Origin: Chlamydoabsidia padenii
Taxonomy: Eukaryota; Mucoromycota; Mucoromycetes; Mucorales; Cunninghamellaceae
Length of the DNA stretch: 64,000 nt
Direction of reading: 5' to 3'
NCBI GenBank assembly: GCA_025330725.1
Contig: JAIWND010000008.1
Coordinates: forward strand, 248,001-312,000
A program made the position numbers and the translations under genes. This document shows positions 52,793 through 63,921 of this stretch, one piece after another. Below the pieces are notes generated by a model. It was given only the letters and a program-made list of their open reading frames with translations, ran no database searches and had not been told where the DNA came from. How positions within the stretch are numbered: the stretch's first letter is position 1; the number at the start of each line of letters is the position of its first letter.

Positions 52793-54898
52793 AACTGTCC
52801 CATCGTTTTGTTTAATCTATGCACCACTTATCTATTTATTTACACACTCGGATATACACCTGTCAAGTTTTGGCTCCGACATAACATTATGATACATACA
52901 CAACTTATACATTAGTTACATATATACATAGTCCCCCCCCCATTATGCTTTCCCTTTATTGTATTTACACTCGCTATCTTTGTATACCCCTTTATCTACT
53001 ATCTTTTTTTTTAAAAAATAAAATAAAATAAAAACACACTTTCGGATATTCAAATGAATTGATAAAGTCATCTGATTACAATCTACTTGCATGATGGATC
53101 TTCATATTCAGAATGGCGGTCTTTGAAAAAAATATTATTACAATGTGCTTGTGGCGTCTACTACATGTATTAACAAAATAATAATAACATATGGTGATGA
53201 TCACCATATATCTTCTCATCTTATGGATACATTATCTTGTTTGAACAGTACCCCTTTTTTTATGTTTGTATGTCACATGAATTTGATAGAAGAACGATAT
53301 CATTCATGTGATGAAGAGAGATTATGGCCCAGTCAAGTGACATGATTAAGGAAAGACGTACCTTATATGCCTCGTCTTCGAACAGTGATACCTTTTTTTT
53401 CAATTATTGTTTTTAAGATCTTGAAGAACATTTGTTTAAAGTCTACATTTTTATTGAAGAGTGTTACTGTATCCAAGTTCACTATATATAGGTTGACAAG
53501 GTTCTATAAAACACATACTATACGCATATTGATTCAAATTTTTAAAACGATGCGCCAATTGATGCAATAACTAGAGTAATAAAGTTTATATCACACGAAC
53601 AGCCCAAAAAAGGATGTAATCGGAGTTTAATCACCAAAGCAATGCATGAATCAAGTTTTATTTTATTACAAAGGAGTTAAAACACAATACTAATAATATA
53701 AAATGTAAGACCAGGTAATACCATATTGCCGCGTTTGCTGAGCAGTTGATCGTAAGTGTCATTGATACCAGCACAAAATTCTTCAATGACACATGAGATA
53801 TTGATTTCCGAGGCATCTTGAAGAGTTATTCCAACATAAGTATCAGCAGACGTCACAGTGGTGAACATCTAACCAGTAATACCCACCATGTTCTGTAGCA
53901 CATCCCACCAACTGTAGACCTTTGATCACCCAAGCCAAGTTCACGTTATTTACAGTCAGTGATGTTATCAAAGAAGACAAACTAGACCTCCATTCCCTAC
54001 AATTAACAACAATTGATTAGTATATCATATTATCATTGACTTTTTTTTTCCCCCTTATCGTACAGTACCTTACATTACATCCACCGTCAAAGCTACACTC
54101 TAATACCTTGTGCAACTGATTATTGATAATAGATTCAGGCAAGAGTATTTAGTCTACTTGAATAAACGAAAAATATTGTTCCGTCATGAGTCATTGTCGT
54201 TGTGCTAGGTTGGACTACAAGTATTTTACCTTTAGTGAGAAGGAAACAACCGAATGCTAAAGTCAATGGTGAAAAGAGACATTCGTGTTGATCTTGTCGT
54301 AACTATACTTGGTGATTAAACATTTAAACAAAGATGCAGTTATGGTTCTTGCCTTTGGTCAAATAATGGTGTAAAGTAGTTTGCGATTCGACAAGGATGA
54401 ACAACCGTGTGTTATAACTAGTCAAAGAAGAAATGTTAATCAATAAAGTAAGACGTTCTAGTAAAATACATACGTTCAGGTCCAGAGGATTAATGTATAG
54501 CCAAGTGGGAGTGGAAAAAAGAAAGAAGAAGAAAGAGGGGGAAATGTTTCAAAAGAATTCAAATCCCTCTTGCATTAAACGTTTGCCCTGAATGGAGAAC
54601 GACACATCAAGTCCATACACAACTTTTATCACCTTCTGGTCAGTCAATATATATATATATACTTGAGACAAACAACAACATAATCCCTGAAGATCAAGAC
54701 TGTTCAAGGACAATAGCAACCGAAAAGAAACCCCGATCCACAAGGTCCGTTATGCTATCCATCAAACAGGACTCTGTCATAATAATACCCCTTCGCACAT
54801 GAGTAAAATAAAACCATAGATAATAGATAATAACAAGATGTTTTATTTATATTAAAAAAAAGAATGACAAACTATTTAGTCTACTGGTTCCAAAGGAT
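52793..54898. other. Intergenic with scattered coding-like fragments
   Basis: No intact gene. On the minus strand, frames at 53677-53868 (SADTYVGITLQDASE, CVIEEFCAGINDTYDQLL), 53890-53960 (NNVNLAWVIKGLQLVG) and near 54780 (MTESCLMDSITDLVDRG) look protein-like but cannot be joined by good splice sites and contain stops. They may be one decayed gene. (TA)n near 54650-54660. The end nearest 54899 is the 3' UTR of uL24. Confidence 0.4.
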
Positions 54899-55706
54899 TT
54901 ACTATTAATGATAAAAAAAAAAAAAGAGACAGACAGACAGGTAAGTACATATTTTCATTCATGCTGTGATCCCCTTACTACCTATTTTAATTTAACTTAC
55001 TTGTTGCATAGCTTCCTTCTTACCCTTGCGGTCAAGGATAGCTTGACGGCTGTGATCCAACTTGAGCTTGTTGATGACAACGTTGGAGGGATGGATACCA
55101 ATGGGAGCAGAGGCACCGTTGACCTTTTCACGAGTAACACGTTCGATATGGATGACATACTTCTTACGGTAGACTTGGACAACCTTTCCTTCGCGACCCT
55201 TGTAAGTACCACGGACAACGGTAACTTCATCATCACGGCGGATGGGCATGGCGCGGACCTAGATCAAAAGAGAGAGTGAGTTGGGCTGATCCATCTATTA
55301 TGACTTGTGACTTACACTGTGCTTTTCACGGAGTTCCTTGGACAAAGGAGCGCTCATGATCTTTTGACGAATGTGAGAAGGAGCAGTGAAGTGGGCCTTT
55401 CTGCTCTTTCTGCGGGAAGAGCTAACATCTAGAAAGAATAATAAAAACATTGTAGGTTAGTATAAGGTTTCCAGTAAAAGCAAATGAATGAAGAGAAGAA
55501 TGAATAATAGGGCGAGAAGAATGCAAGTTGGTAATGGCGAGTTGGTCGGTAAAGAGGAAATGGTAATCGTTATAAGAGTTGTACCATCCATTCAATTCAG
55601 ATCCATCCATCCATCCATCCATCCATCAAACATCCATTTGTCATACATCCATTTGCTTTTTATGAGTATGTATCCATTTTCTTTTCTTACCAGCGGAGAA
55701 CTTCAT
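54899..55706 (-). CDS. RPL26: 60S ribosomal protein uL24 (L26), 4 exons
   Basis: Exons in transcript order: 55691-55706, 55316-55428, 55001-55258, 54899-54901, giving 129 aa. The sequence follows eukaryotic L26 closely: [45 protein letters not shown], the KOW motif [20 protein letters not shown], then [17 protein letters not shown] and [15 protein letters not shown]. The protein lies near the peptide exit tunnel. The final intron has a consensus donor (CAA|GTAAGT) and a strong polypyrimidine-AG acceptor (ATTAATAG). Splicing leaves a terminal coding exon that is just TAA; without splicing the protein would end two residues later. Intron 1 (262 bp) is long for this window, as is usual for ribosomal-protein first introns. 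Confidence 0.95.
55602..55627. repeat. (CCAT)n microsatellite in uL24 intron 1
   Basis: About six CCAT units inside intron 1 of the uL24 gene. Confidence 0.8.
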
Positions 55707-55979
55707 CCTAAGGTTTGATAAAAGGAATAAAAAGAAGGAGCGTACAATAGATTTGCCACCCTTTCCACAATAAAGTCGAAAAAATGCAATTCAAAACCCG
55801 CCACCACCGGATTTGGCACAACATCGGTATTTAAAAAATAAAAGAAAGGACATCATGCTCTGTGTTGTAAACCCAACCCAATGTCAACCGTATATACTAA
55901 TTAGATTGCGATAATTAATACTTTATTAACAAACAAAAACATACATATCAAAGTACTACAACTAAAGTTTCAAACAAGT

Positions 55980-57495
55980 TCATGCCTTGCTTCTTGCACA
56001 CTGTTTGCATACAAGGTCCCCATGTCCATTGTTTTCCCATAATCCTATAAATCAAAACCATACAACTCAAGTCATTCGTCTATTAACAATTTTTTTTTTT
56101 TACCTGGTACGCGAGCTGATAAGGGTCGTTGACAAACTGTGCATTGGAAATGATGAGGGTGATAGTTGTTCCCAAAAGCAGATGATACCATTTTCGCACC
56201 CACAAGTGATTCCTTGCATCCATGACAATAGTTGCTATCGGTTTTGTTGTTATTACCTTCGCTACTTGTTGGTGTATTGGTATTCTTGTTGTCACCGATG
56301 TCCATTACTGGTGGTATATTGGCATAGTTACTGGTATTGGTGGATGGCGGGAAGGTTGATTTGGCATGTCGATCGCAATAGGGTCGGTTGTCCCTGACAT
56401 GGAAAGTCCCAGAAGGGAAAGGTTGATGGCATTCCTATTATATACATATATATATAAAGAAGTTAATATTATTACCCGCAGTCTTGTATCAACTTACCGC
56501 ACAAACAAAGCAATCCTTATGCCAATCACCACCAAGAGCACCAACAAAAGATCCTTTAATATATTGACCACATCCTTGACATTGATGACCAAAAGAGACC
56601 AGGTAATCCTTTTCACAATAAGGATGTCCATCATGAATCATAAAAGCGCTTTGTTCATCAAAAGGAACTTTACAAGAGTGACAAAAGAAGTGGCCCACAT
56701 GATATTGTTTCCCCAGTGCCTGAATCGATGTCTACAATAAAGATCCAACGTATTATTAGTATACCGCCATCCCCTCTTTCTTCCTTTATACCTCTTCTAT
56801 AGGCTGTTGACAATAATCACACCGAGCGTTGAATAGTTTACGATAATCAGATGTGCAGAAGGGTTTGCCGTCCTTTTCAAAGAATTCCACCTTATCCAAA
56901 GAGTCACCACAAGTAGAGCAGGTAAAACAGCCGGCATGCCATTTTTTACCCAGAGCAGTGACCATAACCCCTGTTGACACTGGTTTGTTGCACGCACCAC
57001 AAAGAGTTTGACTATAAAGAGGATTAGGGACACTGACTTTGTTGGTTGATGGCTGTGTACGAGGATGGCTGAGATGAGCAGGTTTTTTTGCTGGTGAGGG
57101 CGGCGACTTGACGTTTGTTGCACCCTGTTGTCGTTTCGAGTAAGGAGCTGACCCAAGTGACGTTTCAAAAGCATCTGGTCCACGAACACCAACTGAAGAG
57201 ATGCCGCTATTGTTGTTATCACTGGTGTTGACGGGTATTGTTTTAGTATTGGTGAGGTCCATCTTTTGCATTGGATATATCAATTCACTGCGTATATTGA
57301 CATATTCCTTGTCTTTGTTTGCTGAAGGTTTGGGTGGTGCCGTTGAAGGGGAGATGGAAGCATCTACCTTGCTCTTTCCAGGAAGATTGTTGAGATATTT
57401 GTCTTTACAGGTAAAAAACAAAAAGGTTGGACAAAGTATACAAGCATGTGGGTCGTTTTAATTTTACCTAATTGGTCTTTGGAGAGATAGCTCAT
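55980..57495 (-). CDS. Four-LIM-domain protein, paxillin-like, 5 exons
   Basis: Exons in transcript order: 57468-57495, 56792-57402, 56498-56731, 56104-56434, 55980-56044, giving 422 aa. The N-half is disordered and begins MSYLSKDQLDKYLNNLPGKS. Four LIM double zinc fingers follow: CGACNKPV...HAGCFTCSTCGDSL; CDYCQQPI...HVGHFFCHSCKVPF; CQGCGQYI...HKDCFVCAECHQPF; and, after a Ser/Asn-rich spacer, YCHGCKESL...HHFQCTVCQRPL ending CKQCARSKA. The fourth finger is completed only in the last exon. Tandem C-terminal LIM domains behind a disordered region are the layout of paxillin/Pxl1 proteins, which link the actin ring, Rho signalling and cytokinesis. A clear LD motif is not evident, so paxillin-like is by layout. 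Confidence 0.85.
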
Positions 57496-57989
57496 AATGT
57501 GAAGAGAGGAGAAGAAAGAAAGCAAAAAAAAAAAAAGAAAAAGAAAAAGAGCCCAACTTTTATGATTTTTAAACCTCCGCTTTTCCTCGAAGGTCCTTCA
57601 CTAAGCGTCGAACCATGTGGTAAGACTTTACCGATAAACTGACACTAGATTCTCTAAGCTCTTTACCTCATACTCCAACGAGAACCCATGAGGTTGATAT
57701 ATATATATACATATACACATACATCACTACAATTGGTTCAAGCGGCGGCATTTTAATTGTAGACGGAATTTGAATTATGTTGATCATCTTGTGCTGGATC
57801 ATGCATTTCAAGTCATTGCTTTGTTGGGACAAGTACGATAGATAAAATAATACAGTTTATTGATATAATATATAAAACAAGCTAATCTAAAAAAAACGGT
57901 GTATTTATGTTACAAAATGTAGGGGAATTTTACTAAGCTACGGTGTTTATATAATAGTCAAAGTGTCAGTTCTGGTAATCCATCATCCT
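57496..57989. other. Intergenic: LIM-gene promoter, coiled-coil gene 3' flank
   Basis: A purine-rich leader directly upstream of the LIM start, a (TA)n tract near 57700, and two motif copies 18 bp apart (57746 CGGCATTTTAA and 57764 CGGAATTTGAA). No gene seen. Confidence 0.5.
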
Positions 57990-59174
57990 TCATGCCATGT
58001 TGTGTCCCAGTTCAGTCTTCACTAAACTGTTGCGTAAATCGAGGCAAGCGCTTTCCAACCACATTTTTTCTTCTAATAATTCCTGGAGCTTCTTGTAGGC
58101 CAATTCACCTAGTATTTCAAAATGATCGTAGGTTGCCTTTATTGTTGATTCCAATTGTTGGCAATCTTGTCGTTCCTGTTTCAATTGTTGTTGCAACTCA
58201 ATTACTTTGGAGTTCATGAAAGTAGCTGTTGATCCAGTGTTATCTTTGCATAAAGGAGTGATATGAGATGTTGATGATGGAAGAGAGTTGGCTTCTTGAT
58301 GGACCGATGCAAGTGTTTGTACCTGAGCATGTCGCCTCCTTTTTGTTTTACTATAGTTTTGATCTGCTAAAGGTGAAGGATTCACATGTTGTCCCACCCC
58401 ATGTCGAGACTTGTTTATACCGTCGAGTTGACATTGCATTAGACGTTGAATCAAGCCAGCTTCTACCACATCCATAGTATCCCAACTGTATGTTTTGTTT
58501 TCGTGATCCAAGTGATGTCCATCCTTTGTGTTTTCTGGTTTTCTGGTTGATGGTAAGGATATCCGACAAGGTGATGGAGTATCAGAGGTCAAGAGTGATT
58601 TCGAATCTGTCATACCACCAATGTTGAAGTTTGAATAAGGTGATTTAAAAGATCCATTTCCAGTAACAAGATCAGATTCATTCAGCGACAATTTACCTAC
58701 AGCACCTAAATCACCGGGACCCCTTTTTACTGCACTATGAGCGATGATTTCAATATAGTTTTTCCGTTGGATTGTATTTGGTGCATGTTTATGGTATGAG
58801 GAAGCAAAGGAAGAGTCGTCAGATTGGGTTGAGGTTGTTGAAGGAGTGGAAAAAGTAGACGAAGAAGAAAACGACTTGCTTTTGTTGCGTCGCCAAAGGA
58901 AAGAAGAAGCAGAAACAATACGTCTGGTTGCATTGGTTGTAACAAGTTTATGTAGTGCTATCTTTGTTGTTGGAGTCGTCGTCGTCTTTTGGAAATCTTC
59001 TGGACTTGTTGTATTAAGAAAATCCACCAGTGCCTGTGTATCTGTTCGTTTTTGCCTTGGTGCTGATATCGTTGTCGAGGGAATCCAATCATTCGTGTTG
59101 GCAAAGTTACCATCGTCTTTAGAGATATTGCAAGTCTTGGTTTCCTTGGTTTCAAGACCGTTTTTACAAGTCAT
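57990..59174 (-). CDS. Coiled-coil protein, 394 aa, unknown function
   Basis: Single exon. It begins MTCKNGLETKETKTCNISKD. A short conserved-looking block follows, TQALVDFLNTTSPEDFQK, of a type seen at the start of disordered fungal signalling proteins. A long Ser/Thr-rich disordered region comes next. The C-terminal ~80 residues are a predicted coiled coil (KVIELQQQLKQERQDCQQLE, ILGELAYKKLQELLEEKMWLE). The frame is open upstream to 59333, but that stretch is pyrimidine-rich like the 5' leaders elsewhere in this window, so the ATG at 59174 is preferred. With the upstream start, a hydrophobic segment would be added. The family is not recognised. Confidence 0.7.
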   Translation of the reverse strand: MTCKNGLETKETKTCNISKDDGNFANTNDWIPSTTISAPRQKRTDTQALVDFLNTTSPEDFQKTTTTPTTKIALHKLVTTNATRRIVSASSFLWRRNKSKSFSSSSTFSTPSTTSTQSDDSSFASSYHKHAPNTIQRKNYIEIIAHSAVKRGPGDLGAVGKLSLNESDLVTGNGSFKSPYSNFNIGGMTDSKSLLTSDTPSPCRISLPSTRKPENTKDGHHLDHENKTYSWDTMDVVEAGLIQRLMQCQLDGINKSRHGVGQHVNPSPLADQNYSKTKRRRHAQVQTLASVHQEANSLPSSTSHITPLCKDNTGSTATFMNSKVIELQQQLKQERQDCQQLESTIKATYDHFEILGELAYKKLQELLEEKMWLESACLDLRNSLVKTELGHNMA

Positions 59175-60388
59175 GTTAAGTTTAAGAATAAAAGTAAAAG
59201 AGAGGAGAGCAAGACAAAATAAAATCCTGGGAAAGAAATAAGATATCAACTCCGACAGGTACCACAAACCCCTGATGGACAAAAAAGACTTTTTTATTGT
59301 TTGCCACTGTTTTATGTTAACCATCATATTCATAGTATAACATTACTAATGTTACAATACATTATAATTCAATAATGAGAGATTTAGTGGAGTATCATCA
59401 TTATATGATATGATATGATATGATAGACTTTTTTTTTTTTCTTTCACAACGGTCAATCATAAATGGTCCTGATATAAAAAACCTTTAATGTCTTCAACTT
59501 TAAGTATGGACACAGTCATAACTATGTGATCTACAAAGATCAACTCAAATATACATGTTATCAATTAGGTGATTTACTGTTGGTGGTAAAGAGAAAGGGG
59601 GAAAGAAAAAGCTAAATTTTAAATCCCGACAATGGTGGTAAAGAGGCGGGGTACTTTTGAAAAAACATCCAGTTATCTACAATCTACTCTTATCTACTTT
59701 ACTTCAACAAAATCCACCTTTGGCTATCCTTTTCCACACTTAACTCAGGAAAAAAAATACTGGGTAAATGCTAAGATTCTCTTTTATCCACATTTCAAAA
59801 ACAATCAAGAACTAACCTCTTCTCTACTTTAGCAATGCGCCAACATGGTTTATTGTCCTTTGTGGTATCTCATATACAGGTATACTAGTACAAGAAAAGG
59901 TACTGATGAACTAACATTTTAACGATCACCTTTTTATTCAAAAGTAGAGCAGTATGAAATGAATATCTTGATACTTGGTTTGTGTATTTACAGGACGGGA
60001 TTCTAGGTAAGCATCATTAGACAAGGAAACGATTTATTCAAGTGTTAAACAAGCACAAATCCTTTTTGATTTTGTAGAAACACCAAGTAAAACCCATTGT
60101 CGGTGACGATCCTATGCTGGGAACTGGTCAGTCTCACTTTTGGGCATAGAAGGTAAACTGAACAATGATATATTTTATGGGGCGTTTTTTTTATGTTGTA
60201 AAAATATGGCATGATGATTATGTTCTTCGGTAGCATTGACAGCTCTCAGTCTCTCGTATGATCCTATTGATCATCCGAGGTCGGCGAACGAAAATATGGC
60301 TTTTTTGTACATAGTTTTTTATTTTTATTTTTACTGATCCTTTTTTATTCTTTCTTTTTTTTTTTTTTACAATATACTTTATCAAGCA
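59175..60388. other. Intergenic, no clear gene
   Basis: Contains a (TATGA)n tract at 59402-59424 followed by T12, a motif copy at 59618, and a T-rich leader (60306-60370) before the ERG3 start. Short frames such as 59632-59832 have no recognisable product. Confidence 0.5.
59402..59424. repeat. (TATGA)n tandem repeat
   Basis: Four to five perfect 5 bp units in the gap between the coiled-coil gene and ERG3. Confidence 0.8.
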
Positions 60389-60995
60389 ATGGATGTTGTG
60401 GTAAAATATGCCGATGAATATGTCTTTGATGCTCTCTATGATCATGTGGTGCCACCCTTCTTGTTGAACAATGGTACTTCTTTATGGACTCATGATAGTA
60501 TACTTCGTCAATCCCTTACGATATTTATCATTGTCTGTTTTGGTGGTTGGATCTTCTACTTGGTTACTGCTTGGGTGTCGTATCAATTTGTATTTGATCA
60601 TGAAGTGATGAAGCATCCCAAATTCTTGAAGAATCAGGTGCGATTGGAAATTATTTGTGCTCTCACTGCCATTCCTGGATTCTCAAGCAAGTTATATAGA
60701 GTGATAATAGTAATAACTGTATTGTAAACTAATTATATGTATCTTTTTATATACATAGTTCTTACTGTCCCCTGGTTTGTAGGTGAAATCAAAGGTTACT
60801 CGATGCTTTATGAAGGTGTGCCCCAGAATGCTTATGAATGGCTCTATTTGGTTGCTACTGTACCATTCTTCCTGTTTATCACAGATATGGGTATTTATTG
60901 GATCCATAGGCTACTCCATCACCCTTTGATATATAAATCTCTTCACAAGGTATGTATAATATGTTTATATTCACTTATATACATATTCTTACTGA

Positions 60996-61043
<48 letters not shown>

Positions 61044-61622
61044 GTAGCTTCACCATAAATGGATCGGTAAGTGAAATAGCTAAAGTTTGAATATTACATA
61101 CAGTAGGATGATCTGACCCTCATTTTGCTTTTTTTTTTTTTTCAGTGCCCACTCCCTTTGCTTCTCATGCATTCCATCCTCTGGACGGCTATCTTCAATC
61201 CATACCGTATCACATTTATGCTTATTTGATACCAATGCACAAGTGGCTTTATGTGTCCATGTTCATCATTGTCAACTTTTGGACTGTATTGATTCATGAT
61301 GGTAAGTATTAAAGGGAATGAATTGACTGCTACTGAAACTTGACTCATGTATTACTGCTTTTTTTTCATAGGTAACTTTCTCTCTCATTCTGATGTGATC
61401 AATACCACAGCTCACCATACTGTCCATCATTTATACTTTAATTATAACTATGGCCAATACTTTACCTTTTGGGACAAACTCGGTGGATCTCATCGCCAAC
61501 CTACCTCGGAACAGTATGACGCCACTCTACGCAACAACAAATCCGTGTGGGCAGCTCAATCAAAAGAAGCCGACACCATTGAACGCCAAGACGAAAACAA
61601 GGCCAAGCTATATAAACACTAA
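60389..61622 (+). CDS. ERG3: C-5 sterol desaturase, 5 exons
   Basis: Exons: 60389-60686, 60759-60949, 61048-61066, 61146-61301, 61372-61622, giving 304 aa. ERG3 introduces the C5-C6 double bond in ergosterol synthesis in the ER membrane, using O2 and cytochrome b5. Hydrophobic segments include [33 protein letters not shown] and [16 protein letters not shown]. The di-iron histidine boxes of the fatty-acid hydroxylase superfamily are all present: HRLLHH, HHKW, and HHTVHH, plus [11 protein letters not shown]. The second box lies in a 19 bp exon (61048-61066). Intron 1 has a GC donor (A|GCAAGT), forced by the frame into [10 protein letters not shown]. Intron 2 contains a T39 run. MMS19 follows on the same strand. 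Confidence 0.94.
60999..61037. repeat. T39 homopolymer in ERG3 intron 2
   Basis: About 39 T in a row ending ~10 bp before the 3' splice site at 61047; the longest homopolymer in the window. Confidence 0.85.
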
Positions 61623-61931
61623 TATTATAGATTATCTCTTTTAATAATAAAAGTAAACTGTACTCTCTTTTTAAAGAACTGTAAATTGATTAATTATGCA
61701 TTGTTCAATACTGGGGGGGGGGTTTCGTTACTAGGATCTCACATGTTATTGATTGGCTCACACTAATTGATGGATTGAAACGGCGGCCGATCTGATAATG
61801 ACTCTTTTTCCCTGTGTTTTTTTCATCTGATAAACTTTTTAACCCTTGGTTTTACTCCGTCCCTTTTTTTTTTTTTTTTTTCCCTTTCTCTTTCCTTTGA
61901 ACATAAATTGCTTAATCGTACTACACTTATT
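61623..61931. other. Short intergenic region between ERG3 and MMS19
   Basis: Contains aataaa-type sequence just after the ERG3 stop, a G9 run near 61712, a CGGCGGCCG block near 61782, and a T-rich leader before the MMS19 start. No gene seen. Confidence 0.5.
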
Positions 61932-63921
61932 ATGGAAGGGGATTGCAAGCTAGCTCTAGATCAATGGTTAGCCTCTTCTGAACATAAAGTGTCACCCTCT
62001 TTATTGGCAACGATTCTACTCTGTAAGGAACAATAAACTAAATATTATTAACACCTCATATAACTAATCTTGTTCTTTCTTTCTTTTTTTTTTTTTACTT
62101 TTTAGATGTTAATAAGGCACCCAGTGGATTATCTGCTCTTTTACCATTACTGGAACATCATTGGCCTGCATCCCCCGCTCCTTACACGACAGTTACCGAT
62201 ACGAACACAACCTCTAATGGGTCATCAACAAACAATATACAAGTCAAATGTAAGGAGCGAAAAGTAATGAATGCTCATCTTTTACCACTCTTTACATAAG
62301 CTGTCACTCATTATTAAAATTTCATACATTATAGGTGTAGAACTTTTTGCCCAAACTGTGACCCCAAGTGTCTCAACTATAACAACTATTAATGGTAAGA
62401 AACATGACATGAAACGGGGTTATGTTGATGACTAACTGACTTTTGTGTATATGTGTATATATTGATAGTAAAAGAGCTGTTACAGTTTATTGGCAATAGG
62501 CTCTCAATGTCACAAACGGCACCTCGATTTGTGGATATTCTTCTCCAACTTGTGGAGCGTGATCTATGTGACACACAGCACTGTATCACTACATGTCATT
62601 TGTAAGTGCGATTACCTTTCTATCTTTTTTAAATTTTAATATTAACACTTACTCTCTTATAGGTTATTCACTCATATTCCCGGCAAAAAATGGACTCAAT
62701 CTACTCGGTACAAAGTATTCAGTATACTCGGTCACCTTCTTCAAAAATATGCTTATGGTAATCACAAACAATCAATTCCTCTTATGTACTATTAACACTT
62801 TGTTATAAAAAACTAGATATCAATCGATCTCCTTCACTAAACTTTATCGAAGGATTCATATCGATTATGGATGGTGAAAAGGATCCCAGGAATCTCTTAT
62901 TGGTGTTTGATCTTGTCCGGTTTATTATCGACAAACTGGATATATCAAGGCATGTAGAAGTAAGTACACCTCCCCCCCCCTCTCATCGAAATGATTCAAC
63001 ATGCTTATTCCTTTCCCCTCCCCTTTTTTTTTTTTTGTAGGACATATTTGATGTAGTGTTTTGCTACTTCCCTATTAGCTTTACTCCTCCATCTAATGAT
63101 CCTTTGGCCATCACATCTGAAGAATTGAAACTTAGTCTCAGGTAAGGAAGAAGGACGATGATGATGATCTTGTTACTTTGATACTAACAATGTTTATATT
63201 TTGAATAGGCTTTGTCTGGCTGCATCTCCATATTTTGCCTACTTTGCAACCCCTTTACTGATCGAGAAACTCTTATCAAGTACTGGTAGCGCCAAGGTAA
63301 ATAATATGAATTATTACTTATCACATTCTAACTATATGATACTTTGGGTGATATGTTTGTAGAAAGATACGATGGATACTATACGACTATGTGCTCCAGC
63401 TTATGGTGCTCATGCTCTACTACCTCATGCTCAAGATCTATTTGGTGCTCTGGTGAAAGAAGTATATCAAGGATCTGATCTGTCTATGGAATCCATCGCT
63501 CTTGAAACTATACATCAAGTTGTCGCCACACTTGCTACTGGTATTAGTATAGTCAACATCCGGGATCCTGTTGAAAAGGCCATTGAAGCTCTTTTACATC
63601 AAGCAGTTGAAAATATCAAGGAACCTGAACTGAAGAATGCAAAATCTGCCTCTTTAATCTTACGGGCTGCTGGTTCTGCTTCAGGTAAAAAGGAAAAAAA
63701 AATTATGGTGGGGGGGGGCAACATAAGAACTAGTATTAATGATGATTTATCTTTTATAGATCCTGCCTTCACTTTGGTGGTTAATGCCGTCATACCATTA
63801 CTATATCAGGAACACAAGATCACCGATCCTATCAGTCGACAAAAAGCAGTTTTGGGGATTTTAATTGATATTCTAGAGGCAAGTAATTCTCTTTATGGCT
63901 CGATCGACAGCACCGGAAAAG
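61932..63921 (+). CDS. MMS19: MMS19 (cytosolic Fe-S targeting factor), N-terminal part; runs off window
   Basis: Exons: 61932-62022, 62106-62249, 62335-62394, 62469-62601, 62663-62757, 62817-62959, 63041-63141, 63209-63296, 63363-63684, 63760-63921; about 446 aa visible, 3' end outside the window. MMS19 is a HEAT-repeat scaffold of the cytosolic iron-sulfur targeting complex that delivers clusters to helicases and polymerases such as XPD. Diagnostic blocks are FIEGFISIMDGEKDPRNLLL, then DIFDVVFCYFPISFTPPSND and LIEKLLSSTGSAK; they match the conserved N-terminal MMS19 region closely. The end of the last exon is uncertain: a GC donor after GAG near 63878 and a GT donor at 63922 are both possible, and the acceptor is not in view. 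Confidence 0.9.

Noticed and set aside
59175..59333. In-frame upstream extension of the coiled-coil gene with a hydrophobic segment
   Set aside because: The DNA is pyrimidine-rich like other 5' leaders here, and the downstream ATG at 59174 starts the normal hydrophilic composition. Not excluded.
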